Assembly (NCBI GenBank): GCA_002714465.1
Contig: PAXL01000020.1
Span: forward strand, 30,454-67,699
DNA length: 37,246 nucleotides
DNA from: Gemmatimonadota bacterium
GTDB taxonomy: Bacteria > Latescibacterota > UBA2968
Reading direction: 5' to 3'
The position numbers and the translations under genes were made by a program. This document shows positions 1 to 7,143 of this stretch, in pieces (position 1 is the first letter of the stretch; each line of letters begins with the position of its first letter). The notes under the pieces are model-generated. The model worked only from the letters and a program-made list of their open reading frames with translations. It searched no databases and was not told the DNA's origin.

Positions 1-1046
1 CCAATGTTACACACGATCGACTGGTCGAGCATCTTCTCCATATGCTCGACTCGGATGATGTCCTTGTTTCCGGTCGTCGTCACATAGATGTTCGCTTCAT
101 CCAGACAGTCCTCAACCGGCTTGACCTCATAGCCTTCCATTGCCGCTTGCAGTGCACAGATCGGGTCGACCTCGGTCACGATCACGCGCGCCCCGAAGCC
201 GCTCATCGACTGCGCGCAACCTTTGCCTACGTCACCGTAGCCGCAGACACACACGACCTTCCCTGCGACCATCACGTCAGTCGCACGCTTGATCCCATCG
301 GCAAGGCTCTCTCGGCATCCATACAGGTTGTCAAACTTCGACTTGGTCACCGAATCGTTCACATTGATCGCAGGAACCAGCAGTTCACCCCGTTCCTTCA
401 TGTGGTAAAGCCGGTGAACACCGGTCGTCGTCTCTTCGGACACACCCCGTAACTCCTTCACTACATTGTGCCAGAACTGGTTATCCTTTTCGAGCTGCCG
501 TTTCAGGAGAGCGTTGATGATCACGAGCTCGCGATTTTTCGTTGGCTCGTTTAGGATCGAAGCGTCGTCCTCGGCCGCAACCCCCCGGTGAATCAGGAGT
601 GTCGCGTCGCCACCGTCGTCGACGATTATCTGCGGCCCCTTCCCGCCCGGAAACTTCAGCGCCTGCAGCGTGCACTCCCAGTACTCCTCGAGCGTCTCTC
701 CCTTCCAGGCAAAGACCGGCGTTCCACCTTCGGCGATCGCCGCCGCAGCGTGATCCTGTGTCGAAAAAATGTTGCATGATGCCCAGCGCACATCCGCACC
801 CAATGCCTTCAGCGTTTCGATCAGCACGGCCGTCTGGACCGTCATGTGAAGCGAACCGGTGATCCGGGCGCCGTTAAAGACGTCCTTCCCCGCATACTGC
901 TCGCGAAGAGTCATGAGCCCGGGCATCTCCTGCTCTGCTATGTTCAACTCTCTACGCCCGAACGCCGTCTCCGCATCATCCGCAATCTTGAAGTTCATCC
1001 CCGAGTAATCGGGAAGCTCGATATCGTCGACCAGCACCTCTGCCAT
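1..1046 (-). CDS. ahcY: Adenosylhomocysteinase (S-adenosylhomocysteine hydrolase), C-terminus cut by window edge
   Basis: NAD-dependent cytosolic enzyme that hydrolyses S-adenosylhomocysteine to adenosine and homocysteine, clearing the product of methyltransferases. I translated the minus strand from an ATG at 1046. About 348 codons are present before the edge, so the last fifth or so of the usual 430-470 residue protein is missing. The N-terminus contains NFKIADD and the substrate-site motifs [13 protein letters not shown] and [11 protein letters not shown]. The NAD-binding Rossmann motif [12 protein letters not shown] lies near residue 270. An AAGGGA Shine-Dalgarno site stands about 8 bases before the ATG. 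The start is 17 bases after the metK stop, so the two are almost certainly cotranscribed and form two consecutive steps of the activated methyl cycle. Identification is firm. Confidence 0.97.
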   Translation of the reverse strand, partial: MAEVLVDDIELPDYSGMNFKIADDAETAFGRRELNIAEQEMPGLMTLREQYAGKDVFNGARITGSLHMTVQTAVLIETLKALGADVRWASCNIFSTQDHAAAAIAEGGTPVFAWKGETLEEYWECTLQALKFPGGKGPQIIVDDGGDATLLIHRGVAAEDDASILNEPTKNRELVIINALLKRQLEKDNQFWHNVVKELRGVSEETTTGVHRLYHMKERGELLVPAINVNDSVTKSKFDNLYGCRESLADGIKRATDVMVAGKVVCVCGYGDVGKGCAQSMSGFGARVIVTEVDPICALQAAMEGYEVKPVEDCLDEANIYVTTTGNKDIIRVEHMEKMLDQSIVCNI

Positions 1047-1063
1047 GATCTCGTCCCTTCCGC

Positions 1064-2233
1064 TTATCCCAGCTTTTTCGCGTCACGCTTCAGCGCGTTC
1101 GCCTTGTCGATCTTCTCCCACGTAAACCCGTCTCCCTTCCGACCGAAGTGGCCGTAGGCGGCCGTAGGAAGGTACACCGGCCTGAGCAGGCGTAGCTTCT
1201 TGATTATGCTTGTCGGAGTCAGATCGAAGTGCTTGTAGATCAGGTCCGCCAGGTGGCGTTCCTCGATCCGCCCTGTTCCGAACATATCAACACCGATCGA
1301 CACCGGCTCTGCCACGCCGATCGCGTAGGCAAGCTGCACCTCACAGCGGTCGGCTAACCTTGCCGCGACCACATTCTTGGCGACCCATCGAGCCGCATAG
1401 TGCGCCGATCGATCCACCTTGCTTGGGTCCTTCCCTGAGAAGGCGCCACCACCGTGACGCCCCATGCCACCGTAGGTGTCGACGATGATTTTTCGACCCG
1501 TCAGCCCCGTATCGCCGTGCGGTCCTCCGACCACAAATCGCCCCGTCGGATTAATGTGATAGACCGTATCTTTGTCCAAAAATCGGGCGGGAATCACCTT
1601 CTGTATGACCTGTTTGACCATGTCGTTGGTGATCCGTGAGTGTGAAACCTTGTCGTCGTGCTGTGTAGATATGACAACCGTGTGCACCCGTACGGGTTTG
1701 TCCTTCTCGTCATACTCGACCGTGACCTGCGACTTCGAGTCCGGCCGCAAATAGGGGATGCTCTTGTTCTTCCGGAGCTGCGCAAGCTTCTGAACCAGCT
1801 TGTGCGACATCATGATCGGCATAGGCATAAGCTCCGGAGTCTCCCGGCACGCGTAACCGAACATCATCCCCTGATCCCCCGCACCCTGATCCTCGTGTAG
1901 CCCCTCGCCAGACGACACCCCCTGCGAGATGTCCGGTGACTGTTGATGCAGGGCTACAAGAACACCGCACGACTGGTAATCGAACCCGTAGTCCGAATCC
2001 GTATAGCCAATACGCTTGATCGTGTCACGTACAAGTACTGGGACATCAACTAAGGCCTTGCTCGTCACTTCTCCGGATACGATTACCTGCCCGGTTGTTA
2101 CAAGCGTTTCGCAGGCCACACGAGATCGCGAATCCTGCGCGAGCATCGCGTCGAGAACGGCATCCGAAATCTGATCACTGATCTTGTCCGGATGTCCCTC
2201 GGACACGGATTCTGACGTAAACAGCCTCCCCAT
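1064..2233 (-). CDS. metK: S-adenosylmethionine synthetase
   Basis: Makes S-adenosylmethionine from methionine and ATP, releasing phosphate and pyrophosphate; cytosolic. The protein is 389 residues, the normal family length. Seen directly: GHPDK at residues 13-17, the adenine/phosphate motif [12 protein letters not shown] at 117-128, and the glycine-rich [17 protein letters not shown] signature in the second half. The reading frame stays open 51 codons further upstream, to 2386, but that would run into the preceding gene and add a non-conserved leader. The ATG at 2233 gives the canonical [17 protein letters not shown] start. It lies between the nucleotidyltransferase gene (53 bases upstream) and ahcY (17 bases downstream). 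I saw no room for a SAM riboswitch in the short leader. Confidence 0.97.
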   Translation of the reverse strand: MGRLFTSESVSEGHPDKISDQISDAVLDAMLAQDSRSRVACETLVTTGQVIVSGEVTSKALVDVPVLVRDTIKRIGYTDSDYGFDYQSCGVLVALHQQSPDISQGVSSGEGLHEDQGAGDQGMMFGYACRETPELMPMPIMMSHKLVQKLAQLRKNKSIPYLRPDSKSQVTVEYDEKDKPVRVHTVVISTQHDDKVSHSRITNDMVKQVIQKVIPARFLDKDTVYHINPTGRFVVGGPHGDTGLTGRKIIVDTYGGMGRHGGGAFSGKDPSKVDRSAHYAARWVAKNVVAARLADRCEVQLAYAIGVAEPVSIGVDMFGTGRIEERHLADLIYKHFDLTPTSIIKKLRLLRPVYLPTAAYGHFGRKGDGFTWEKIDKANALKRDAKKLG

Positions 2234-2286
2234 AGGTGTCCTCACTAAGAGCTTGGTTGAGCCTGCGGACCACCCGCGGCTCTTGC

Positions 2287-3282
2287 CTAGTACAGCATGA
2301 CTTCCGATGAATCGCCGACGTTGAGCTTCCGAGCGCCTGCCTCCACAACCGCGTTGTCTCCGATTAACGACTGATGGAGGAAACACCGTTCGACCTGCGC
2401 ATCGGCTCCCACGATCGAGTCTTTGATGATCGAGTTCGAAATCCTAGCGTTCTCGCCGACCGACACGTGCGGTCCGACGACCGAATTAGTCACAGTCGCA
2501 GAATCTGCGACATAGACAGGCGGAATAAGGATCACGCCATCTCGCTGTGTCGGCTCCGGCAACCTGCCCAGCAGATGCCGGTTTGTCTCGAGCAGCGATT
2601 CGGTCACGCCGCAATCGAACCAGTTGTCGACCGGAAACGCATGAAGGTGCGACCCCGCATCGACCATCATGCCAAAGGCGTCGGTGATTTGAAACTCACC
2701 CCTCGTTCGCTGACCCTTTGCGATCATCTCTTCGAGACACGCAAACAGCCGGTCACTGTCGCGTATCAGATTCACGCCAACCATGGCCTGATCAGACACG
2801 TAGTGATCCGGCTTCTCGACAACACCGACTATATGCGAGCCTTTTAGCTGCACGACACCGAATCGGCTCGGGTCCTCTACCTGACACACACCTATCGCGC
2901 CATCCACGTCCATATCCGCGATCTGTGTGAGGTCACACTCGAATACCGTATCACCGAACACGATCAGGGTTGGCTGCCCTTCGGCGTGCTCGCGAGCTTG
3001 GAACACCGCGTGCCCGATCCCCTCAGGCCGCTCCTGCCGAACGGCGATGATCTCGCAATCCGCATAGCGATCCTTCGCGAAATCAACGATCTGGTCCCCG
3101 CGGTAGCCGACGATCAGGGCAACTTTTCGTATGCCAAGACCGACGATCTCGTCGATGATGTGCCCGAGTATCGGCTTTCCGCCGACAGAAAGCAGAGGTT
3201 TGGGGGTCGTGTGAGTATGGGGCTTGAGCCGGCTTCCCATACCGGCAGCAGGGATGATCGCGCAACCATCGGTGAGGTTCAT
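2287..3282 (-). CDS. Sugar-phosphate nucleotidyltransferase with left-handed beta-helix tail
   Basis: NTP_transferase family protein of the glucose-1-phosphate thymidylyl/uridylyltransferase type, expected to join a sugar-1-phosphate to an NTP and make an activated sugar for cell-envelope glycans. The N-terminal Rossmann-like domain opens with the nucleotide-binding motif [13 protein letters not shown] and a KPLL lysine. Further on are FGDTVF (metal/nucleotide site), VVEKPD, and [17 protein letters not shown] near residue 230. From about residue 250 hexapeptide-like repeats ([26 protein letters not shown]) indicate a left-handed beta-helix tail. The 331-residue length fits bacterial RmlA-long or archaeal-type bifunctional relatives. 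The exact sugar and nucleotide cannot be read from the sequence. GGAG about 8 bases before the ATG supports the start. It lies 19 bases after ptsI. Confidence 0.85.
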   Translation of the reverse strand: MNLTDGCAIIPAAGMGSRLKPHTHTTPKPLLSVGGKPILGHIIDEIVGLGIRKVALIVGYRGDQIVDFAKDRYADCEIIAVRQERPEGIGHAVFQAREHAEGQPTLIVFGDTVFECDLTQIADMDVDGAIGVCQVEDPSRFGVVQLKGSHIVGVVEKPDHYVSDQAMVGVNLIRDSDRLFACLEEMIAKGQRTRGEFQITDAFGMMVDAGSHLHAFPVDNWFDCGVTESLLETNRHLLGRLPEPTQRDGVILIPPVYVADSATVTNSVVGPHVSVGENARISNSIIKDSIVGADAQVERCFLHQSLIGDNAVVEAGARKLNVGDSSEVMLY

Positions 3283-3301
3283 CTATAACGCTCCGACTGA
3301 C

Positions 3302-5071
3302 CTATTCGACACGAACCGCCTCCTCGTCGAGAAGCTTAGCCAGCCGGGATTTTATCTCGTCCTTCGACTCCAGCTTTAAAGCCTCCTCGGCGATTGCCTC
3401 CGCCTCGGCAGTCGTGATCGAGCGAATCGCCTTCTTCACGCTGAGCAACGAGGGGGTCGCCATACTCAGACCATCCACACCGAGTCCGTGCAGCAGCACA
3501 GCAGAGTGCCGATCGCCTGCCATCTCACCACACACGGTGACGGTCAGGTCTTGCGCGTGCGCAGCCTCCACGACCATCCGAATCAACCTTAAGACACCCG
3601 GGTGGAAAGAGTCGAACAAATATGCGACTTTGTCGTTTCCACGATCGACAGCAACGGAGTATTGGATGAGGTCGTTCGTCCCGATACTTAAGAAATCGAC
3701 GTGGGGAGCGATCTGATCAGCAATCATGGCTGCAGCGGGAACTTCTATCATCGCACCCACAGGGCAGTCGACGTTGTACGATTCCCCCTTTTTTTGCAGA
3801 TCCTCTTTCGCTTCATCGAGGACAGCGAGTGCCTCGTGAAGCTCCTCAATCTGGGAAATCATCGGGAACATAATACGCACGTCGCCGAAGTTGCTCGCAC
3901 GCAAGATAGCCTTCAGTTGCGCCTTGAAGTAGTCGTGGTTCGCGAGCGACACGCGGATCGCCCGCCACCCCAAGAACGGGTTCATTTCCCTTCCACCCCG
4001 ATCGATATACGGAAGCTTGTCTCCGCCCAGATCCAGTGTACGGATCACCACGGGGTTGGGTCCGGCCTTCTTTGCGAGCTCCGTATAGGATTGAGTCTGC
4101 TCTTCTTCGGTAGGGTGTTCGACTGAAGAGAGGTAGAGATATTCGGTTCGGAAGAGCCCGACACCCTGCGCACCAGTCTTCAGCCCCTGTTCGATCTCCG
4201 CGGGGAGCTCGATGTTCACCATCATCGTGACCGGCGTGCCATCCTGCGTCTCCGAAGGGAGATCAACCAGGCAGGACAGGTCCTCCTGGCTTTCCCGGAT
4301 CCGAGCTGCCTCTTCACGATACGAAGCAAGCGTCCCTTCATCCGGGTTGATGATGACCCGACCACGCGTCCCGTCTACAATCGCCGTATCGCCCCCTAAG
4401 AACGCGTCAAGCACGTCCCGGACGCCGACAACTGCCGGTATCTGAAGACCACGGGCGATGATCGCGGTGTGCGAGGTACGACCACCGACCTCAGTGCAGA
4501 TCGCGAGCACGTGCCGTGACCGGATCTGGACCATGTCCGCCGCCTGCACATTCTCAGCCACGACGATCGCATCGTAGGTCAGTTCATCTAGGAAAGACTC
4601 GTCACGTTGACACAACTTGCCCATCACGCGCTTCTCGACTTCCTGGATATCCGACTTGCGGGACCTGAAGTAGGCATCCTGGATCGCGTCGAAGCGACGT
4701 TCCACCTCGCGAACAGTCACACGGTATGCATACTCAGCGTGGTATCGGTAGGTACGGATCCGGTCGATCGTCGGCTGCGTCAGAGACTGGTCGCCAACCA
4801 TGAGGAGGTGCGCATCGAATATCTGCGCGTGCTCTTTCCCAAGCTTCTCCTCGACCTGACCTCGGACAGCCTGCAGATCGTCAGAGACTTCTTGTATTGC
4901 TCGCTCGAACCTAGCAACCTCCGCATCGACTTGCTGGGCATCAATCTGCCCGTAGTCGATCCAGAAATCGCCTGTATCGTGGATGTAGATCGGTCCCATC
5001 GCGATCCCGGGAGATGCGGAGATCCCTCGCAGCTCGGTCATCTCGCGATTCAGCCCGTTCGCCGATCCCAT
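3302..5071 (-). CDS. ptsI: Phosphoenolpyruvate-protein phosphotransferase (PTS enzyme I)
   Basis: Cytosolic enzyme I of the phosphotransferase system; takes phosphate from PEP onto a histidine and passes it to HPr. The ATG at 5071 is chosen because GGTGA lies about 5 bases before it; it gives 589 residues, typical for the family. An in-frame TTG at 5092 overlapping the HPr stop, and an ATG at 5041 directly before TELRGISASPG, are alternatives. Seen: the phospho-histidine motif GGRTSHTAIIARG (His about 201), the PEP-site motif GLFRTEYLY, and C-terminal GTNDLIQYSVAVDRGN and VCGEMAGD. It is preceded directly by ptsH, forming a ptsHI pair. No EII permease genes are in the window, so a regulatory role is possible. 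Confidence 0.96.
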   Translation of the reverse strand: MGSANGLNREMTELRGISASPGIAMGPIYIHDTGDFWIDYGQIDAQQVDAEVARFERAIQEVSDDLQAVRGQVEEKLGKEHAQIFDAHLLMVGDQSLTQPTIDRIRTYRYHAEYAYRVTVREVERRFDAIQDAYFRSRKSDIQEVEKRVMGKLCQRDESFLDELTYDAIVVAENVQAADMVQIRSRHVLAICTEVGGRTSHTAIIARGLQIPAVVGVRDVLDAFLGGDTAIVDGTRGRVIINPDEGTLASYREEAARIRESQEDLSCLVDLPSETQDGTPVTMMVNIELPAEIEQGLKTGAQGVGLFRTEYLYLSSVEHPTEEEQTQSYTELAKKAGPNPVVIRTLDLGGDKLPYIDRGGREMNPFLGWRAIRVSLANHDYFKAQLKAILRASNFGDVRIMFPMISQIEELHEALAVLDEAKEDLQKKGESYNVDCPVGAMIEVPAAAMIADQIAPHVDFLSIGTNDLIQYSVAVDRGNDKVAYLFDSFHPGVLRLIRMVVEAAHAQDLTVTVCGEMAGDRHSAVLLHGLGVDGLSMATPSLLSVKKAIRSITTAEAEAIAEEALKLESKDEIKSRLAKLLDEEAVRVE

Positions 5072-5088
5072 GTGTTCACCATTATTAC

Positions 5089-5361
5089 TCAAGTGCCCTC
5101 GTCATCAAACTCACTCTCAATCATTCCAGCGAGCTCCTTCACGGCCTCCGATTCGTCGATCCCGGTTGCGCGCACGATGATCTCCCCGCCCATCTCTGCG
5201 GCAAGCATCATGACACCCATGATACTCTTTCCGTTGACCTCGAGACCGTCCTTCTCGAAAGTGATTTCTGCTTCGAATTGTGATGATACTTTGACCAGAT
5301 ACGCCGCCGGTCGTGCGTGGATACCCAGTGTGTTCCTGACTGTTGCTCGGAGTTCGACCAA
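5089..5361 (-). CDS. ptsH: Phosphocarrier protein HPr
   Basis: Small cytosolic phosphocarrier that accepts phosphate from enzyme I. The 90-residue protein has the active-site motif GIHARPA with His15 and the regulatory motif NGKSIMGVM with Ser46, both at the canonical numbering. Ser46 is the target of HPr kinase/phosphorylase in bacteria that have it; that kinase is not in this window. The start is a TTG at 5361 with AAGGAA about 13 bases upstream, which is a long spacing, but no better start exists in frame. The stop lies 18 bases before the chosen ptsI ATG. A TTGACA/TAAGTT promoter stands upstream and overlaps the end of the kinase gene. Confidence 0.95.
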   Translation of the reverse strand: MVELRATVRNTLGIHARPAAYLVKVSSQFEAEITFEKDGLEVNGKSIMGVMMLAAEMGGEIIVRATGIDESEAVKELAGMIESEFDDEGT

Positions 5362-5436
5362 ATCGGCGCAGTAGTTCCTTGAAACGACGGAAAGTGCTGT
5401 GTATTCGACGCTTAGGTGCTGTTTCTGGAAGATCCT

Positions 5437-5465
5437 AACTTACAAGATGAAAGAAAGCATGTCAA
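5437..5465 (-). promoter_or_regulatory. Probable sigma70 promoter of ptsH-ptsI
   Basis: On the minus strand TTGACA (5465-5460) is followed after exactly 17 bases by TAAGTT (5442-5437). The -35 box overlaps the last codons of the PfkB kinase gene, so ptsHI can be transcribed separately from it. Initiation would fall near 5430, about 70 bases before the TTG start of ptsH. Confidence 0.6.
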
Positions 5466-6328
5466 GTGAGACGAGCCTCTGAGAGGGCATCCCGGCGCGT
5501 AACATTGCCTCCACAACCTCCTGTAAACCTGCAACTTATCGATGCAGCGGCAGCTGCCAGCCTGAGGGCCGCCTCGAGCGGGCGATCCTCGATCAGCCCG
5601 GCAATCAACCCCGCCCTGAAGGCATCACCCGCTCCGGTCGAATCAACCACATCGGTCGGGATCGGCCGAACAACTGACGAACCAACCACCGTGTAGACAG
5701 CTGCACCTTCGGCACCACGGGTCACGATCGCAATCTCGACGCCCTGCTTGAGCAAAGCCTCAGCAACCACTCGTGGCTCACCACATCCATGACGGTGAAT
5801 CATACCGCTCGACAGGATTACAATCGTTGACAGTCTCGCGAGATCGTGATTCGGCTGCACCTCGATCGAAACCACGGGCAAACCACGGGCACGTGCTGAC
5901 TTCGCCACGGCAGTCGAACCTTCAACGAACGGATCGACCGTCGCCAGCCCGACACCTTCCCACTCTGCTTCGGTCACCGAGGAACCTCTGAGCTCTCCAA
6001 ACGCCCCCAAGATAGTGCGGTGGCCTTCATCGTCGCTGATGACGTAGGCGTGACCGGTCCTGCCTTTGAGGGTCTCGATCCGAAAGTCGACATCCGTGCA
6101 CCCGATCTCTTTCTTCAACCGCTCACCATCGGAGTCGGTGCCGACAGGGTTACCCATCAGTGTCACGTCTACACCCAGTTGAGCCAGCCGTACAGCCGTG
6201 TTTGCCGCTTCTCCACCTATCTGCACCGACTCTGACCGTATTCTGGCGTGACCGTCTGCGTCAGGATAGCTCTTAATAGTCAACAGGTAGTCGACACCGA
6301 CGACGCCGTAACAAAGCACACGAGACAT
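5462..6328 (-). CDS. PfkB/ribokinase-family carbohydrate kinase
   Basis: ATP-dependent kinase of the ribokinase fold acting on a sugar or nucleoside; cytosolic. The 288 residues contain the N-terminal family signature GGEAANTAVRLAQLG at about 38-52 and the C-terminal DSTGAGDAFRAG at 229-240, which holds the catalytic aspartate (D235) and anion hole. Between these is an EGHRTILG stretch usual for PfkB sugar kinases. The substrate cannot be assigned; fructose-phosphate, ribose, adenosine and ketodeoxygluconate kinases share these motifs. The gene lies just downstream of a strong terminator for the alaS operon and directly upstream of ptsHI. The start at ATG 6328 has only a weak GTGAG ribosome site. 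Confidence 0.88.
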   Translation of the reverse strand: MSRVLCYGVVGVDYLLTIKSYPDADGHARIRSESVQIGGEAANTAVRLAQLGVDVTLMGNPVGTDSDGERLKKEIGCTDVDFRIETLKGRTGHAYVISDDEGHRTILGAFGELRGSSVTEAEWEGVGLATVDPFVEGSTAVAKSARARGLPVVSIEVQPNHDLARLSTIVILSSGMIHRHGCGEPRVVAEALLKQGVEIAIVTRGAEGAAVYTVVGSSVVRPIPTDVVDSTGAGDAFRAGLIAGLIEDRPLEAALRLAAAAASISCRFTGGCGGNVTRRDALSEARLT

Positions 6329-6341
6329 ACGAATAGCTCAC

Positions 6342-6374
6342 AAAAAAGACCGCCGCGACGAGTGCCGGGCGGTC
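6342..6374 (-). terminator. Rho-independent terminator of the alaS-GGGPS operon
   Basis: On the minus strand GACCGCC (6374-6368) and GGCGGTC (6354-6348) form a 7-bp GC-rich stem closed by 13 bases, followed directly by six T residues (6347-6342). It stands 20 bases after the GGGP synthase stop and just before the PfkB kinase start, so it should separate the two transcription units. Confidence 0.85.
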
Positions 6375-6393
6375 ATCACGAAACTGTTGATCT

Positions 6394-7140
6394 CTAGATT
6401 TTGTGGATCGCGTCCGCAAACGACCGAATCAGGCCTCGATCCACCCGCTGTTCTAGCACACTCCCGACGACTATGAACGAGGCGCCAGCCTCCGCACGCT
6501 CAGCAGCATCTTCGGGCCTCCGAATCCCGCCGCCCGCGATCACGGGTATCGACACATACTCGGAAACTGCCCTAACCATTTCGACGGGGACCATAGCTCC
6601 CGCACCACTTCCCGCATCGAGGTAGACACAAGACATACCGAGGTATTCGGCTGCCAGCGCGTGAGCCATCGCGATATCCGGTTTGGTCCGAGGGAGTGGC
6701 TTCGTATTGCTCACGTATTCGACCGTCGTCTGGGTACCGGATTCGACAAGCACGTATCCTGTGGCGATCGGTTCCAGGCCCATGGCCTTGATCGTGGGCG
6801 CTGCCTTGGCGTGTTGGCCAATCAGAAGCTCGGGATTTCGGCCGCTAATCATCGAAAGAAAAAGGATCGCGTCAGCGACTAACGATATCTGGTTCGTGTC
6901 ACCCGGAAAAATGACGAGCGGGATGTCGGGAGCAACCCGCTTCACCTCTCGAATCATCAACTCGAAGTTCGTCGAAACAAGGAAGCTCCCGCCGAATAGC
7001 AGGGCATCCACCCCGTTCTCGACATACGCTTCCGTCGTCTGAACCAGATCCTCCTTGTCTAACCTGTCAGGGTCAAGCAGGACCCAGAATCCGGCACCGT
7101 TGTGGTCTCTCGATTCGATCAGACGGTCGAACGTTTTCAT
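6394..7140 (-). CDS. Geranylgeranylglyceryl phosphate synthase family protein (GGGPS group II / PcrB family)
   Basis: Prenyltransferase that joins a polyprenyl diphosphate to sn-glycerol-1-phosphate through an ether bond, the first committed step of archaeal-type membrane lipids. The TIM-barrel sequence of 248 residues shows LLDPDR (21-26), LFGGS (48-52), ISGRNPELLIG (98-108), YLDAGSGA (173-180) and the phosphate-binding GGGIR (203-207). The SGRNPELLIG stretch and the length resemble group II GGGPS from archaea and Bacteroidota more than the shorter firmicute PcrB (heptaprenylglyceryl phosphate synthase). Chain-length preference cannot be read reliably. It follows alaS after 3 bases and precedes a terminator. 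No glycerol-1-phosphate dehydrogenase or digeranylgeranyl transferase gene is in this window. Confidence 0.9.
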   Translation of the reverse strand: MKTFDRLIESRDHNGAGFWVLLDPDRLDKEDLVQTTEAYVENGVDALLFGGSFLVSTNFELMIREVKRVAPDIPLVIFPGDTNQISLVADAILFLSMISGRNPELLIGQHAKAAPTIKAMGLEPIATGYVLVESGTQTTVEYVSNTKPLPRTKPDIAMAHALAAEYLGMSCVYLDAGSGAGAMVPVEMVRAVSEYVSIPVIAGGGIRRPEDAAERAEAGASFIVVGSVLEQRVDRGLIRSFADAIHKI

Positions 7141-7143
7141 ACC

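Noticed and set aside
42..452. Plus-strand 136-residue open frame
   Set aside because: It lies wholly inside ahcY on the opposite strand, whose protein is unmistakable.
2234..2286. SAM riboswitch before metK
   Set aside because: The spacer is only 53 bases and shows no SAM-aptamer core.
4607..5374. Plus-strand 255-residue open frame
   Set aside because: It overlaps ptsI and ptsH on the other strand and has no family features; it is a codon-bias shadow.
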